DNA of 64,000 nt from Terribacillus sp. FSL K6-0262 (lineage in GTDB: Bacteria; Bacillota; Bacilli; Bacillales; Amphibacillaceae): the NCBI RefSeq assembly GCF_037977385.1, contig NZ_CP150277.1, positions 1,403,001 to 1,467,000 of the forward strand, given 5' to 3'. This document shows positions 9,616-17,971 of this stretch, piece by piece. How positions within the stretch are numbered: the stretch's first letter is position 1; each line of letters starts with the position of its first letter. Below the pieces are notes generated by a model that saw only the letters and a list, made by a program, of their open reading frames with translations, was not told the origin of the DNA and ran no database searches. A program made the position numbers and the translations under genes.

Positions 9616-10035
9616 ATGTATAAGAAAATCGTAGTGGCAATCGACGCTTCCGATCATTCTTTTCTCGCAGCAGAGCACGCAATCCAGCTGGCAAAGCTGC
9701 AGCCTGAAACACATGTCGAGGGAATTCAAGTCCTGGATTATGAAAAGACAAAAGCGGATGTCCTGCACAGCAGCGATCCAATCCAGCTCCAGAGCAAGCG
9801 CGAGGAGAAACTCCAGCGATTCCGCGATGCATTCGAAGCTGCATCCATCCATTACAAATTGATCATGAAGCATGGCGAGCCAGCCTCAATGATCCTTGAG
9901 CACGCACGTGACACGAAAGCCGACCTCATCATCATCGGCAGCCGCGGACTGAATCCTCTCCAGGAAATCGTACTCGGCAGCGTCAGCAGCAGTGTCGCAA
10001 AACGAGCCAAATGCTCCGTGATGATCGTTAAATGA
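9616..10035 (+). CDS. universal stress protein, UspA family
   Basis: 139 residues, one Usp domain. It begins MYKKIVVAIDASDHSFLAAEHA and ends with the ATP-binding motif GSRGLNPLQEIVLGSVSSSV, matching G-2x-G-9x-G-S/T, so it is probably the ATP-binding class. An AAAGGCGGTG ribosome site precedes ATG 9616. It is in an operon with the SulP transporter and is followed by a strong terminator. Likely a cytosolic nucleotide-binding regulator. Confidence 0.92.
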   Translation: MYKKIVVAIDASDHSFLAAEHAIQLAKLQPETHVEGIQVLDYEKTKADVLHSSDPIQLQSKREEKLQRFRDAFEAASIHYKLIMKHGEPASMILEHARDTKADLIIIGSRGLNPLQEIVLGSVSSSVAKRAKCSVMIVK

Positions 10036-10038
10036 CAA

Positions 10039-10066
10039 AGGCTGCCGGATACCGGCAGCCTTTTAT
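10039..10066 (+). terminator. terminator after sulP-usp
   Basis: AAGGCTGCCGG (10039-10049) pairs with CCGGCAGCCTT (10052-10062), then a T-run. Confidence 0.92.
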
Positions 10067-10090
10067 TTTACTAAGGAAAGGAGTAAGACA

Positions 10091-10543
10091 ATGAAGATAA
10101 GAAAGCTCCAGCCAACAGAAACGCCGCCAATGGATCTTCTCCTCGAAGCCGATCCCTCTAAAAATCAAATTGCCGCTTACCTTCGCGAAGGCAGCAGCTA
10201 TGTCGCTGAAAAAGAAAATCACATTCTCGGCATCTATGTCCTGGTGAAGAACAGGGAAGACACTGCAGAAATAATCAATATCTCAATCAGAGAAGCCCAT
10301 CAAGGAAAAGGTATCGGAAAAAAACTCATCCGTCATGCGATGGAACAGGCCCGCGCAAAAGGCTTTGCCTTCTTGGAAGTGGGAACAGGCAACTCCAGCA
10401 TCGATCAAATCGCCTTCTACCAGAAATGCGGCTTTCGCATGACTGGAATCGACCGGGATCATTTCCTCCGGCATTACGACGAACCGATTCATGAAAATGG
10501 CATCCAGTGCAGGGATATGATTCGTTTTTCATATGAGCTTTAA
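10091..10543 (+). CDS. GNAT-family N-acetyltransferase
   Basis: 150 residues, a single GNAT domain. Motif A, the acetyl-CoA pyrophosphate-binding loop, is visible as QGKGIGKKLI around residues 71-80; motif B region has NSSIDQIAFYQKCGFRMTGI. AAAGGAG precedes ATG 10091 by 8 nt. Substrate unknown; the family acetylates small molecules or protein N-termini. It is monocistronic, convergent with hom. Confidence 0.88.
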   Translation: MKIRKLQPTETPPMDLLLEADPSKNQIAAYLREGSSYVAEKENHILGIYVLVKNREDTAEIINISIREAHQGKGIGKKLIRHAMEQARAKGFAFLEVGTGNSSIDQIAFYQKCGFRMTGIDRDHFLRHYDEPIHENGIQCRDMIRFSYEL

Positions 10544-10616
10544 ATTTGAGTGTCCACACTATGATAAACAATCGCTTCATCGATTTCCTTGCGTAATAAA
10601 GGGCAAGCGCAGAAGA

Positions 10617-11744
10617 TCAAGCCTCCGCCTTAGCTGGTGCCCTGGAAGCAACCCGATAAAAGTGTCCATTGGATTCTACGCTTTCTGCGTGTATAGAAAC
10701 AGTCTCACCAGTCGGTAAATGGACGAAAGGTACTTTCTCTTTTTTCTCGGTAAATCGGATTTCCCGTTTTACAACGACCTCTTTTCGCTTATGGACGAGA
10801 TTAGCCAAATCCTCGACAATGGCGCTTGCTGTCGGCAAGGCACCAGCACCCGGACCCTGGAGCTTCAGCTTGCCAACCAGGTCACCTTCGATACACACGG
10901 CATTATCCACTCCATCGACACTGTACAGCGGATGATCTGCAGATAATATCACCGGTTCGACAGAGGCTGTGACTTCCCCTCCTGCATTTTCAAGCGTTGC
11001 AACATGCTTTATTTTCCAGCCTCTTCCTGCTGCCTCCTGGATATCCTGCGCGGAAACGGACCGGATTCCCCTGCGCGTCACTTTTTCCCAATCCGGCTGG
11101 GCCTCGAATAATAAATCACTCAGGACCATCAGTTTATAAAAAGCATCCCAGCCATCCACATCGTTGGCTGGATCCGCCTCTGCAAATCCGGCTTCCTGCG
11201 CAAGCCGCAGTGCATCTTCAAATATCAATCCTTTATCGGCCATTTCAGTCAGGATGAAATTGGAGGTGCCATTCAATATCGCCTCCACTTTGACAACACG
11301 ATTGATATGCAGGAGCTGCTTCAGTGTGCCGATTACCGGGACACCGCCTGCCACTGCTGCTTCATATTCCAGCCTGACACCTTTTTGCTTTGCCAATCGC
11401 TTTAGTTCTGCCCCGCGGGATGCAATCAGCTCTTTATTCGCCGTGATGATATGACAGCCGCGATGGATTGCCTCACTCAGATAGCTGAAGGCAGGCTCGA
11501 TGCCCACACTCGCTTCGATGATTACATCGAGCTTTTCGATTGCAAAAAGCTCCGCTGCTTCGTCGGTGAGAAGTGTATCCGAGACTTGCCCTGCATACTT
11601 CTGTTTATCGCGCACCAATACACCCGCCACCTGTACTTCTTTCCCGAATATCGTCTGCAGATTCTCCTGATGGGAGCGGATTGTCCTCCCCACTGCGCTG
11701 CCTACGGTACCATAACCTATCAATCCAATTTTAACTGCTGTCAT
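10617..11744 (-). CDS. hom: homoserine dehydrogenase, no ACT domain
   Basis: 375 residues. N-terminal Rossmann fold (IGLIGYGTVGSAVGR, residues 7-21) and homoserine-binding/catalytic domain (NGTSNFILTEM, ADPANDVDGWDAFYK). It reduces aspartate-semialdehyde to homoserine for methionine and threonine. The B. subtilis Hom is about 430 residues with a C-terminal ACT regulatory domain; this one lacks it, so feedback by threonine is probably absent. Control is instead by the upstream SAM riboswitch, which points to a methionine-dedicated enzyme. It stands alone rather than with thrC-thrB. Confidence 0.93.
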   Translation of the reverse strand: MTAVKIGLIGYGTVGSAVGRTIRSHQENLQTIFGKEVQVAGVLVRDKQKYAGQVSDTLLTDEAAELFAIEKLDVIIEASVGIEPAFSYLSEAIHRGCHIITANKELIASRGAELKRLAKQKGVRLEYEAAVAGGVPVIGTLKQLLHINRVVKVEAILNGTSNFILTEMADKGLIFEDALRLAQEAGFAEADPANDVDGWDAFYKLMVLSDLLFEAQPDWEKVTRRGIRSVSAQDIQEAAGRGWKIKHVATLENAGGEVTASVEPVILSADHPLYSVDGVDNAVCIEGDLVGKLKLQGPGAGALPTASAIVEDLANLVHKRKEVVVKREIRFTEKKEKVPFVHLPTGETVSIHAESVESNGHFYRVASRAPAKAEA

Positions 11745-11776
11745 CCTTGTTGCCTCCTTCGAGTGATTTTACGCAT

Positions 11777-11926
11777 AAAAAAAGCCTCCCTGAGAGGACA
11801 GGGAGACGAATGAACCGCACTGTGTCTTCTCTCATCTGCAGGAATTAGCACCTATACAAGTCTAAGATTAACTTGCAGGTTGCCGGGCATCATCGGGCCA
11901 GTCCCTCCGCCACTCTTGATAAGAGT
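11777..11926 (-). ncRNA. SAM-I riboswitch (S-box) with terminator
   Basis: Minus strand. P1 5' strand CTCTTATCAAGAG, conserved GGAGGGACTGGCCCGATGA, CCCGGCAACC, GGTGCTAATTCCTGC and the AGATGAGAG closing strand are all present (about 11826-11926). A terminator CTCCCTG/CAGGGAG with a seven-T tail (11777-11809) follows. High SAM is expected to stop transcription before hom. Confidence 0.96.
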
Positions 11927-11949
11927 TTTGTATTCGTTTGTTATGAAGG

Positions 11950-11978
11950 AGTTTAGCATGAATAAGATACATCGTCAA
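11950..11978 (-). promoter_or_regulatory. SigA promoter of S-box-hom
   Basis: -35 TTGACG (11973-11978), 17-nt spacer, -10 TAAACT (11950-11955) on the minus strand, about 24 nt upstream of the S-box. It begins only 19 nt after the thiF stop, and no terminator separates the two. Confidence 0.82.
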
Positions 11979-11996
11979 CTGAAAATTCACACAATA

Positions 11997-13007
11997 TCAG
12001 CCGACCAGACTGTCATAAAGGGAACGCGCCCGGGCGATATCATTTACGCCATGAACGATTGCCCGCCCATCGGCAAATAACACAATCCGATGGCCTTTGT
12101 AGTGCAAGGCGAGCAAATGTTCATTGGCAGTGACATGATCGACCGCAGAAGCCCATTCCTCTGACAAAGCCGGCAGATCCAGTGATTTCTTGGCACCAGG
12201 CCGGATATGGACAGCTTCCCTGCCGCATAATACATCCATCCTCGTCTGTCTGGCACCGTCCAGAAAGGGCAGTGTGGCATTTGTGCTGCAGCTGGGACAG
12301 CTTGAATCCCTCAGCCCCCGTACGTCCACTCTCGAGTAATCACCCGTCCAAATATCAAACGCAGATAATTCCGGCGTTACTTTTTGACCGGATAGAAGCC
12401 GCAATGCCTGTGTCACCTGCATGGACGCCACCCATTGGACAATGGGACTGATGATTCCTGCCGTATCACATGTTTCACTTTGCTCAGGAAGCTGCTCGAG
12501 GAGACAATGCAAACATGGGGAAGCTTTGTCTCCCAGCACCGGATATGTCACACCATAGCTTCCGACACAAGCTCCGTATAAGAAAGGGATATCATGCTTC
12601 AGCGCTGCATCATTTACAATCAGCCGGGTCTCAAAATTGTCTGCAGCATCCAGAATCACATCCGCACCTTCCATCAGCTGCTCGATATTATGATGATCGA
12701 CATTTTCGATTACTGGTTTTACCGTTACATGCTGATTGATAGCCTTTAGTCGTTTCGCTGCTGCTGCTGCTTTTGGCAAATAGGCAGCAGCATCTTCTTC
12801 CGTATACAGCTGCTGGCGCTGAAGATTATGAAGCTCGACATAATCCCGATCAATGAGCACCAGCTCCCCGATGCCTGCCCGCACTAGCATTTCTGCTGAA
12901 GCAGAGCCCAATGCGCCCATGCCGATCAACACGATTCTACCGTTCTCGACCCGTGCCTGCCCTTCCTTGCCGATAAACAATTCCTGCTTCCGATAACGAT
13001 CCCGCAT
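11997..13007 (-). CDS. thiF: ThiS adenylyltransferase ThiF
   Basis: 336 residues, E1-like enzyme that adenylates the ThiS C-terminus for sulfur transfer in thiamine thiazole synthesis. ATP-binding GMGALGSASAEML (about 29-41), R/K and catalytic Asp in DAADNFETR, zinc cysteines CLHCLL and CPSC. The C-terminal 90 residues extend beyond the MoeB/ThiF core. ATG overlaps the thiG stop by one base (TGATG), giving tight coupling. Last gene of the thi operon. Confidence 0.9.
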   Translation of the reverse strand: MRDRYRKQELFIGKEGQARVENGRIVLIGMGALGSASAEMLVRAGIGELVLIDRDYVELHNLQRQQLYTEEDAAAYLPKAAAAAKRLKAINQHVTVKPVIENVDHHNIEQLMEGADVILDAADNFETRLIVNDAALKHDIPFLYGACVGSYGVTYPVLGDKASPCLHCLLEQLPEQSETCDTAGIISPIVQWVASMQVTQALRLLSGQKVTPELSAFDIWTGDYSRVDVRGLRDSSCPSCSTNATLPFLDGARQTRMDVLCGREAVHIRPGAKKSLDLPALSEEWASAVDHVTANEHLLALHYKGHRIVLFADGRAIVHGVNDIARARSLYDSLVG

Positions 13008-13771
13008 CAGGTAAACAATCCTTCACTCGGGCTGCTGGCTGCAGCATAGTCCTTCTCCGGGATTCTGCCTGCTTCGAACCCCATTCTGCCCGCTTCGATT
13101 GCCAGCTTCATTGCACGCGCCATCTTCACAGGGTCCCGGGCACCGGAAACTGCTGTATTCAGCAAGACACCATCAGCCCCGAGCTCCATGGCATAAGCAG
13201 CATCCTTCGGAGAACCAATGCCCGCATCGACAATCACTGGTACGCTGCTCTGTTCCACGATCATACGAAGATTGAAGGGATTGATGATACCTTTTCCCGA
13301 ACCAATCGGCGATGCACCCGGCATGATGGCATGCACCCCCAAATCGATGAGCCGCTTGGCCAGCACAACATCATCCGACGTGTAAGGAAGGACAATGAAA
13401 CCCTCCTCCAACAACATTTCAGCTGCCCGCAGCGTTTCGACTGGATCAGGAAGCAACGTCCTATCACAGCCGATCACCTCCACCTTCACCATATCGCATA
13501 AGCCGGAGGCCTTCGCCAGCCTGGCGATACGGACAGCCTCCTCTGCCGTTTTGGCACCTGCCGTATTCGGCAGCAAGGTATACCGTTTCAAATCAAGCTG
13601 CTCAAGGAAATTCGGCTGGGACGGCTCGAAAATATCCATCCGGCGTACCGCAAATGTCAGTATCTCCGCCTTTGAAACATCGACAGCCTCTTTTTGAACC
13701 TCGAATGACGGGTATTTACCTGTCCCCAGCAGCAAACGGGAAGCAAATGTCTTATCTGCGATTTGTAACAT
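13007..13771 (-). CDS. thiG: thiazole synthase
   Basis: 254 residues. Builds the thiazole phosphate from deoxyxylulose-5-P, dehydroglycine and the ThiS thiocarboxylate. TIM barrel; the Schiff-base lysine lies in [11 protein letters not shown] (about residue 95-100), and the phosphate loops [11 protein letters not shown] and [16 protein letters not shown] are intact. Length matches B. subtilis ThiG (256). It starts 3 nt after the thiS stop and ends overlapping thiF. Confidence 0.96.
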   Translation of the reverse strand: MLQIADKTFASRLLLGTGKYPSFEVQKEAVDVSKAEILTFAVRRMDIFEPSQPNFLEQLDLKRYTLLPNTAGAKTAEEAVRIARLAKASGLCDMVKVEVIGCDRTLLPDPVETLRAAEMLLEEGFIVLPYTSDDVVLAKRLIDLGVHAIMPGASPIGSGKGIINPFNLRMIVEQSSVPVIVDAGIGSPKDAAYAMELGADGVLLNTAVSGARDPVKMARAMKLAIEAGRMGFEAGRIPEKDYAAASSPSEGLFT

Positions 13772-13774
13772 CGT

Positions 13775-13978
13775 TCATCCTCCTCCGACAAAATGAATCA
13801 ATTCGACTTTATCGCCATCTCTTATAGGCTGATCTGCATAGGCAGATTTATCGATGATTTCGTTGTTCAGTTCGACAATCACAATCCTATTCTCCAAAGA
13901 AAGGGATGACAGCAGCTGGGCGATATTCCGGATGTCAGCGGATAATGCATGCTGCCTGCCATTCAGTTGAATGCTCAC
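13775..13978 (-). CDS. thiS: thiamine sulfur carrier protein ThiS
   Basis: 67 residues, ubiquitin-like. It ends VELIHFVGGG; the last two glycines form the adenylated tail that carries sulfur as a thiocarboxylate. The start overlaps the thiO stop in an ATGA arrangement and it is followed directly by thiG, the usual order. Confidence 0.95.
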   Translation of the reverse strand: MSIQLNGRQHALSADIRNIAQLLSSLSLENRIVIVELNNEIIDKSAYADQPIRDGDKVELIHFVGGG

Positions 13979-15096
13979 ATCAATACCTCCTCATCGGTAT
14001 GCAGTCGGTCGACTCGAAACGCTTCCGTCCATACTTCAGGAACTGCCTTACCGTCAATCAAGTCACAGATCATCTTACCTGTAACCGGCGCAAGCAGAAT
14101 CCCATTGCGCTGATGACCAGCAGCAATGAATAATCCCTTCATCTCTGGATGCTCCCCGATCAGCGGCTTGCCATCGATCGTCTGAGGTCTGAGACCGGCC
14201 CAGCTTCTGAGAAAAGGCATCTTATCTATCCCCGGCAGCATCTGTCTCGCCTTCTCCATGACCCTGTGTATACCCCCGGATGTCGGCTCTGTACTCCAAT
14301 CTCCCCTGACCTTTGTTGCACCGATGATCAGCTCATCATTGTTCCGAGGAACAATATAATGCTGGTCATGGAATAAACTGCAGGAGAGCGGTATCTCTGT
14401 ATTGGTGACAGCGATGCATTCCCCTTTCACCGGATATACCGGTGTCCCCAAGCCAATCCGCTGCAAAAGGGCATTACTCCATACCCCGCCGGCAATGACC
14501 ACATACTCCGCCTGCCATTCTCCCTTGGAGGTCTGTATCCGATATTGCCCATCTTCCTTTGCAATGCCTTCCACTCGAGTGAACGCATGTATACGGGCTC
14601 CTGATATTTTGGCTGCCGAACAGAATCCTCTGCAGGCAATGGCTGGTGTGACATGTACATCGTCCGCTATATGGATCGCTCCTTCCAGGGACTTGGTCAG
14701 CCCCGGCACTTCTTTTTCCGCAGCAGCTCGGTCCAGCCACGTCACACCTTCCAAGGAACAAATATCGGATAGCCTTGCTCTTTCTTCTGCCGTAAAAACA
14801 AGCTGCAGTAATCCGCCTGTACGCCGTTCGATATCTATCCCTGTAAGCGCACGTATATCGGCTTCCGCTTCTTCGTACAGCTGTTGGCTAGTCCGGGCAA
14901 AGGAATAAAGCAAAGCACCGAACTCTTTATACTCCGAATGGGCGCCTAGCATGCCCGCTGCGGCTCGTGTCGAGCCTGACCCAATCTGTCCGGCTTCGAA
15001 TAAATCGACCCGGTGCCCTGCCTTTGCCAAATAATAAGCGATTGCACTGCCGATGATACCCCCTCCAACCACAGCTACCTCACTGGATTGCTTCAA
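13975..15096 (-). CDS. thiO: glycine oxidase ThiO
   Basis: 373 residues, FAD-dependent amine oxidase that makes dehydroglycine for the thiazole ring. N-terminal dinucleotide motif GGGIIGSAIAYYLAKAG (11-27), DAO-family segments SGSTRAAAGMLG and, near the C-terminus, AGLRPQTIDGKP and AAGHQRNGILLAP. It overlaps tenI upstream by 17 nt and thiS downstream by 4 nt. Confidence 0.95.
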   Translation of the reverse strand: MKQSSEVAVVGGGIIGSAIAYYLAKAGHRVDLFEAGQIGSGSTRAAAGMLGAHSEYKEFGALLYSFARTSQQLYEEAEADIRALTGIDIERRTGGLLQLVFTAEERARLSDICSLEGVTWLDRAAAEKEVPGLTKSLEGAIHIADDVHVTPAIACRGFCSAAKISGARIHAFTRVEGIAKEDGQYRIQTSKGEWQAEYVVIAGGVWSNALLQRIGLGTPVYPVKGECIAVTNTEIPLSCSLFHDQHYIVPRNNDELIIGATKVRGDWSTEPTSGGIHRVMEKARQMLPGIDKMPFLRSWAGLRPQTIDGKPLIGEHPEMKGLFIAAGHQRNGILLAPVTGKMICDLIDGKAVPEVWTEAFRVDRLHTDEEVLM

Positions 15097-15685
15097 GACG
15101 TGAACACTCCTCCCTTAATTCCTTTACAGCCTCAAGCGGTTGTTTTGCTGAAAAAATACCGCTCATTACAGCAGCGCCATCCAATTCAAGCGCTTTCAGC
15201 ACAGCTAACCTCTCTGCCGTGATTCCTCCTATCCCATACATCGGCACTTGGATGCTCTGCCGGATTCGCACTGGATTGGATAGCGGCTGAGGGGCTTTCC
15301 CCTGCTTGCTTGCCGTTGGAAAACAATGACCATATAACACGTATGCCGCACCAGCTGCTTCTGCCTCCATGGCTTCCTCAAATGAATGGACGGGAGCCCC
15401 GATCCGCAGCTCCGGATACTGCCTTTTCAACTCTTTCAATGGCAGTCCATGCCCTGGTACATGCACCTGCTTCAAGCCAAGCAGCAATGCTGCATCAACC
15501 CGGTCATTGATCCAAAGCTTTTCCTCTGGCAGTCCTTCCTTCACTAACTCCCGGCATAGCTGATACACCGCTCCAGCCGGCTTGTTCTTTTCCCGGATCT
15601 GTACATGATCGACATAAGGATGAATATCCAGCAAAATACGCAGCAAGTCGGGAATATCATGCCTGTCATCTGTTACTGCCATCAA
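15080..15685 (-). CDS. tenI: thiazole tautomerase TenI
   Basis: About 201 residues, ThiE-like TIM barrel. It aromatises the thiazole product of ThiG in Bacillus. Phosphate-binding GIGGITAERL and HSFEEAMEAEAAGAAYVLYG resemble TenI. The start is uncertain: TTG 15685 or ATG 15682 fit the B. subtilis N-terminus (xxxxAITDD), with AAGGAAGGTGAT centred about 15 nt upstream; longer upstream frames run into the riboswitch terminator and are rejected. First gene of this operon; tenA, which precedes it in B. subtilis, is absent here. Confidence 0.85.
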   Translation of the reverse strand: MMAVTDDRHDIPDLLRILLDIHPYVDHVQIREKNKPAGAVYQLCRELVKEGLPEEKLWINDRVDAALLLGLKQVHVPGHGLPLKELKRQYPELRIGAPVHSFEEAMEAEAAGAAYVLYGHCFPTASKQGKAPQPLSNPVRIRQSIQVPMYGIGGITAERLAVLKALELDGAAVMSGIFSAKQPLEAVKELREECSRLEAIQ

Positions 15686-15728
15686 TTTGATTGCTATCAC
15701 CTTCCTTGACGAACAGTCCGGAATACAT

Positions 15729-15910
15729 AAAAAACACCACTCCCCAAAAGGAAAGTGGTGTGTACTGTCTGCGAAAAATACATACAAAAGAGCATGTAAA
15801 CTCGAGTGTCTACACTTTCCTACGCAGGTCCGAACCTGTTCAGGTTATGAGGGTTTAAAGAGTCACCACTCTTAATCTCAGCCCTTATGAAGGGATCCCC
15901 TAGTGTGAAA
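15729..15910 (-). ncRNA. TPP riboswitch (THI box) with terminator
   Basis: Minus strand. Conserved CTAGGGG, GGGCTGAGA, ACCCT, AACCTGAACAGGTT and CCTGCGTAGGAAA (about 15813-15903) form the aptamer. A terminator with ACACCACTTTCC/GGGGAGTGGTGT and a T-run occupies 15729-15762. TPP is expected to switch off tenI-thiOSGF. Confidence 0.96.
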
Positions 15911-15931
15911 ATAAACTATGAACTTACCCAT

Positions 15932-15959
15932 ATCGTAGCATAATCAGTATAATTTGCAA
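15932..15959 (-). promoter_or_regulatory. promoter of the thi operon
   Basis: -35 TTGCAA (15954-15959), 16-nt spacer, -10 TACGAT (15932-15937), about 25 nt upstream of the THI box. Confidence 0.6.
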
Positions 15960-15973
15960 GATTTTCTCAATAT

Positions 15974-16007
15974 AAAAAAGACCATCCGAATCGGTCAGAT
16001 GGCCTCC
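15974..16007 (-). terminator. terminator of the SDR pair
   Basis: On the minus strand GGCCATC (rc of 16000-16003 region) pairs with GATGGTC, followed by TTTTTTAT; the stem closes an 11-nt loop. Confidence 0.75.
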
Positions 16008-16021
16008 AAAGAAAATATAAA

Positions 16022-16804
16022 TCAGTATTTATAAGATTGTCCGCCGTCAATCGGCACAACAGTAGCATTGATGAAGTTCGCTTGATCGGAGAGAAGGAAT
16101 GCAACAAGATAACCGACTTCTTCCGGCTTACCGAAGCGCTTCATCGGGTTGACGCTGACAAATTCTTTGCCTGCCTCTTCCCAGTTATCCCCGCCGATTT
16201 GACGCAAGGAACCTTCTACCATTGGAGTCATAATGGCACCTGGTGCGATGGCTTTGATGCTGACGCCGAATTGCCCGTATTCGATTCCGGAGTTCTTCGT
16301 CAAACCTACCACACCATGCTTACTTGCTGCATAGCCAGACTGGTTGCCGATTCCGCGGATTCCGCCTACGCTAGCTGTATTCACTACAGAACCATGACCT
16401 TGCTCCTTCATTACTTTCAATACATGACGCATACCGTAGAAAACACCATTCAAGTTGATGTTCACAACGCGGTCGAATTCATCCACAGGATACTCTTCCG
16501 TTAGATTCTGTGTTCCCTCTACACCAGCATTGTTGAAGAAACTGTCGATCTTGCCAAACTGATCAACTGTTTGTTTTACATACGCCTCAACTTCCGGTTC
16601 GTTTGCACAGTTTGCCACAATTGTAAGAACTTCTGCTTCCGGTGCTGCTGCAAGGACTTCCTGCTTTGTTTCTTCCAAGCCTTTTTCACTTATATCAACA
16701 AGGGAAAGTTTTGCGCCTTCTTTTGCTACTTGAAGTGCTGCTGCACGGCCCAGTCCAGAACCGCCGCCTGTAATCAATACTACTTTATCTTCAAACCGTT
16801 CCAT
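16022..16804 (-). CDS. SDR-family oxidoreductase
   Basis: 260 residues, classical short-chain dehydrogenase. Cofactor motif TGGGSGLG (14-21), NNAG (about 90), catalytic Ser in NTASVGG and YAASK (Tyr/Lys), C-terminal INATVVPIDGGQSYKY. AAAAGGGAGAG lies ahead of ATG 16804. It is related to the SDR just upstream and lies 23 nt after it, so the two are cotranscribed. Substrate unknown; relatives include glucose and acetoin-type dehydrogenases. Confidence 0.9.
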   Translation of the reverse strand: MERFEDKVVLITGGGSGLGRAAALQVAKEGAKLSLVDISEKGLEETKQEVLAAAPEAEVLTIVANCANEPEVEAYVKQTVDQFGKIDSFFNNAGVEGTQNLTEEYPVDEFDRVVNINLNGVFYGMRHVLKVMKEQGHGSVVNTASVGGIRGIGNQSGYAASKHGVVGLTKNSGIEYGQFGVSIKAIAPGAIMTPMVEGSLRQIGGDNWEEAGKEFVSVNPMKRFGKPEEVGYLVAFLLSDQANFINATVVPIDGGQSYKY

Positions 16805-16827
16805 GAGAATCTCTCCCTTTTAGTTTT

Positions 16828-17586
16828 TTAGATTGCCGTGAACCCACCATCGATCGGCACCACCGCGCCATTGATATAAGATGCCTTTCCAGTCAGCAGG
16901 AAGGTGACAAGCTCCGCCACTTCTTCCGGCTGGCCAAGACGCTTCTGCGGGATAGGCTCTGTCGCATTTACGAATGCTTCCGGATTCTTTTCCTTATATG
17001 CACGAACCATTGGTGTTTCCGTTGTGCCTGGGGCAATTGCATTCACTACGATGCCTTGCGCCGCATACTCAGCAGCCAATGTTTTCGTGATGCCGACCAT
17101 TGCATGCTTCGTCGCGGAATAGGTGCCGACTGTCGCTTGACCGACAACACCAGCCGTGGACGATGTATTGACAATGCGCCCGCTGCCATTGGCAAGCATC
17201 ACTTCCAAAACGTATTTCAAACCATAAAGGGCTCCATTCAGGTTGATACCCAATACCATATCAATCTGTTCAATGGTATTGTCCACAAATTTGACGCCCG
17301 GTCCGGAGATTCCAGCATTATTATAGAACATATCGATAGTTCCAAATTCCTCTACCGTTTTATCTACATAATGTTTTACTTCCTCTGCTTTGCTGACATC
17401 CGCTTTTATAAAAATCGCTTTTGATCCCTTCTCCCCCACTAAACGGACCGTTTCCATACCAGCTGCTTCAGATACGTCAACAACGCTGATTGCGATGCCT
17501 TCTTCTGCTAATCGCAATGCGACAGCTTGCCCAAGTCCGCTGCCGCCTCCTGTAATCACCGCTACTTTCTGTCCACCCACAAGCAA
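16828..17586 (-). CDS. SDR-family oxidoreductase
   Basis: 252 residues, classical SDR: TGGGSGLG (12-19), NNAG, NTSSTAG and YSATK catalytic segments, C-terminal INGAVVPIDGGFTAI. The start is TTG 17586, 6 nt after AGGAGG; a GTG at 17580 is an alternative. A perfect 18-bp palindrome lies 22 bp upstream, so the pair is probably controlled by a regulator encoded elsewhere. Paralogous with the next gene. Confidence 0.88.
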   Translation of the reverse strand: MLVGGQKVAVITGGGSGLGQAVALRLAEEGIAISVVDVSEAAGMETVRLVGEKGSKAIFIKADVSKAEEVKHYVDKTVEEFGTIDMFYNNAGISGPGVKFVDNTIEQIDMVLGINLNGALYGLKYVLEVMLANGSGRIVNTSSTAGVVGQATVGTYSATKHAMVGITKTLAAEYAAQGIVVNAIAPGTTETPMVRAYKEKNPEAFVNATEPIPQKRLGQPEEVAELVTFLLTGKASYINGAVVPIDGGFTAI

Positions 17587-17607
17587 ACCCCACCTCCTAC
17601 AAATTGA

Positions 17608-17625
17608 GTAGGTTTATTTACCTAC
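17608..17625. promoter_or_regulatory. 18-bp palindromic operator before SDR pair
   Basis: GTAGGTTTATTTACCTAC, 6-bp arms with a 6-bp centre, lies between the -10 and the start codon of the SDR pair. TetR- or MarR-type repressors use such sites; no such gene is adjacent. Confidence 0.6.
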
Positions 17626-17637
17626 CTTATATGTAAG

Positions 17638-17667
17638 AGGTTACACCTTTTACGAAAAAGCAGTCAA
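17638..17667 (-). promoter_or_regulatory. promoter of the SDR pair
   Basis: -35 TTGACT (17662-17667), 18-nt spacer, -10 TAACCT (17638-17643) on the minus strand. Confidence 0.55.
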
Positions 17668-17692
17668 GCAATTTGAATGCTCAGAAAACTTT

Positions 17693-17719
17693 TTGAACAA
17701 ATATAATCCATTTGTTCAA
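17693..17719. repeat. 9-bp perfect inverted repeat
   Basis: TTGAACAAA (17693-17701), 9-bp spacer, TTTGTTCAA (17711-17719). It sits 26 bp upstream of the SDR -35 and may be a second regulator site. Confidence 0.55.
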
Positions 17720-17971
17720 TGACGCAAACGGTAGTATGTTTCACAGAATTGACAGTGATGTTGTTCATGGATGCCTTTCAAATGTAAGCCCTGGATCAAG
17801 TTGGGGTAATGTGCGAGTGGATCTGGGCGGCAATTTCGCTTCTATTCCAGCAGCCGTCTTTTCGAACCGTAATGTTTCACTATGCAAGCCCAGCAGCCAC
17901 AAGGCAGATCCATTCTGTTTCTTTATATCCACGGTATTGCTGTTCAACTTCTACCTTCCTATACCTGCATC
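17720..17971. other. intergenic, nothing supported
   Basis: Between the SDR promoter region and the NUDIX stop codon. Short open frames exist on both strands but none has a ribosome site or recognisable product. Confidence 0.6.
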
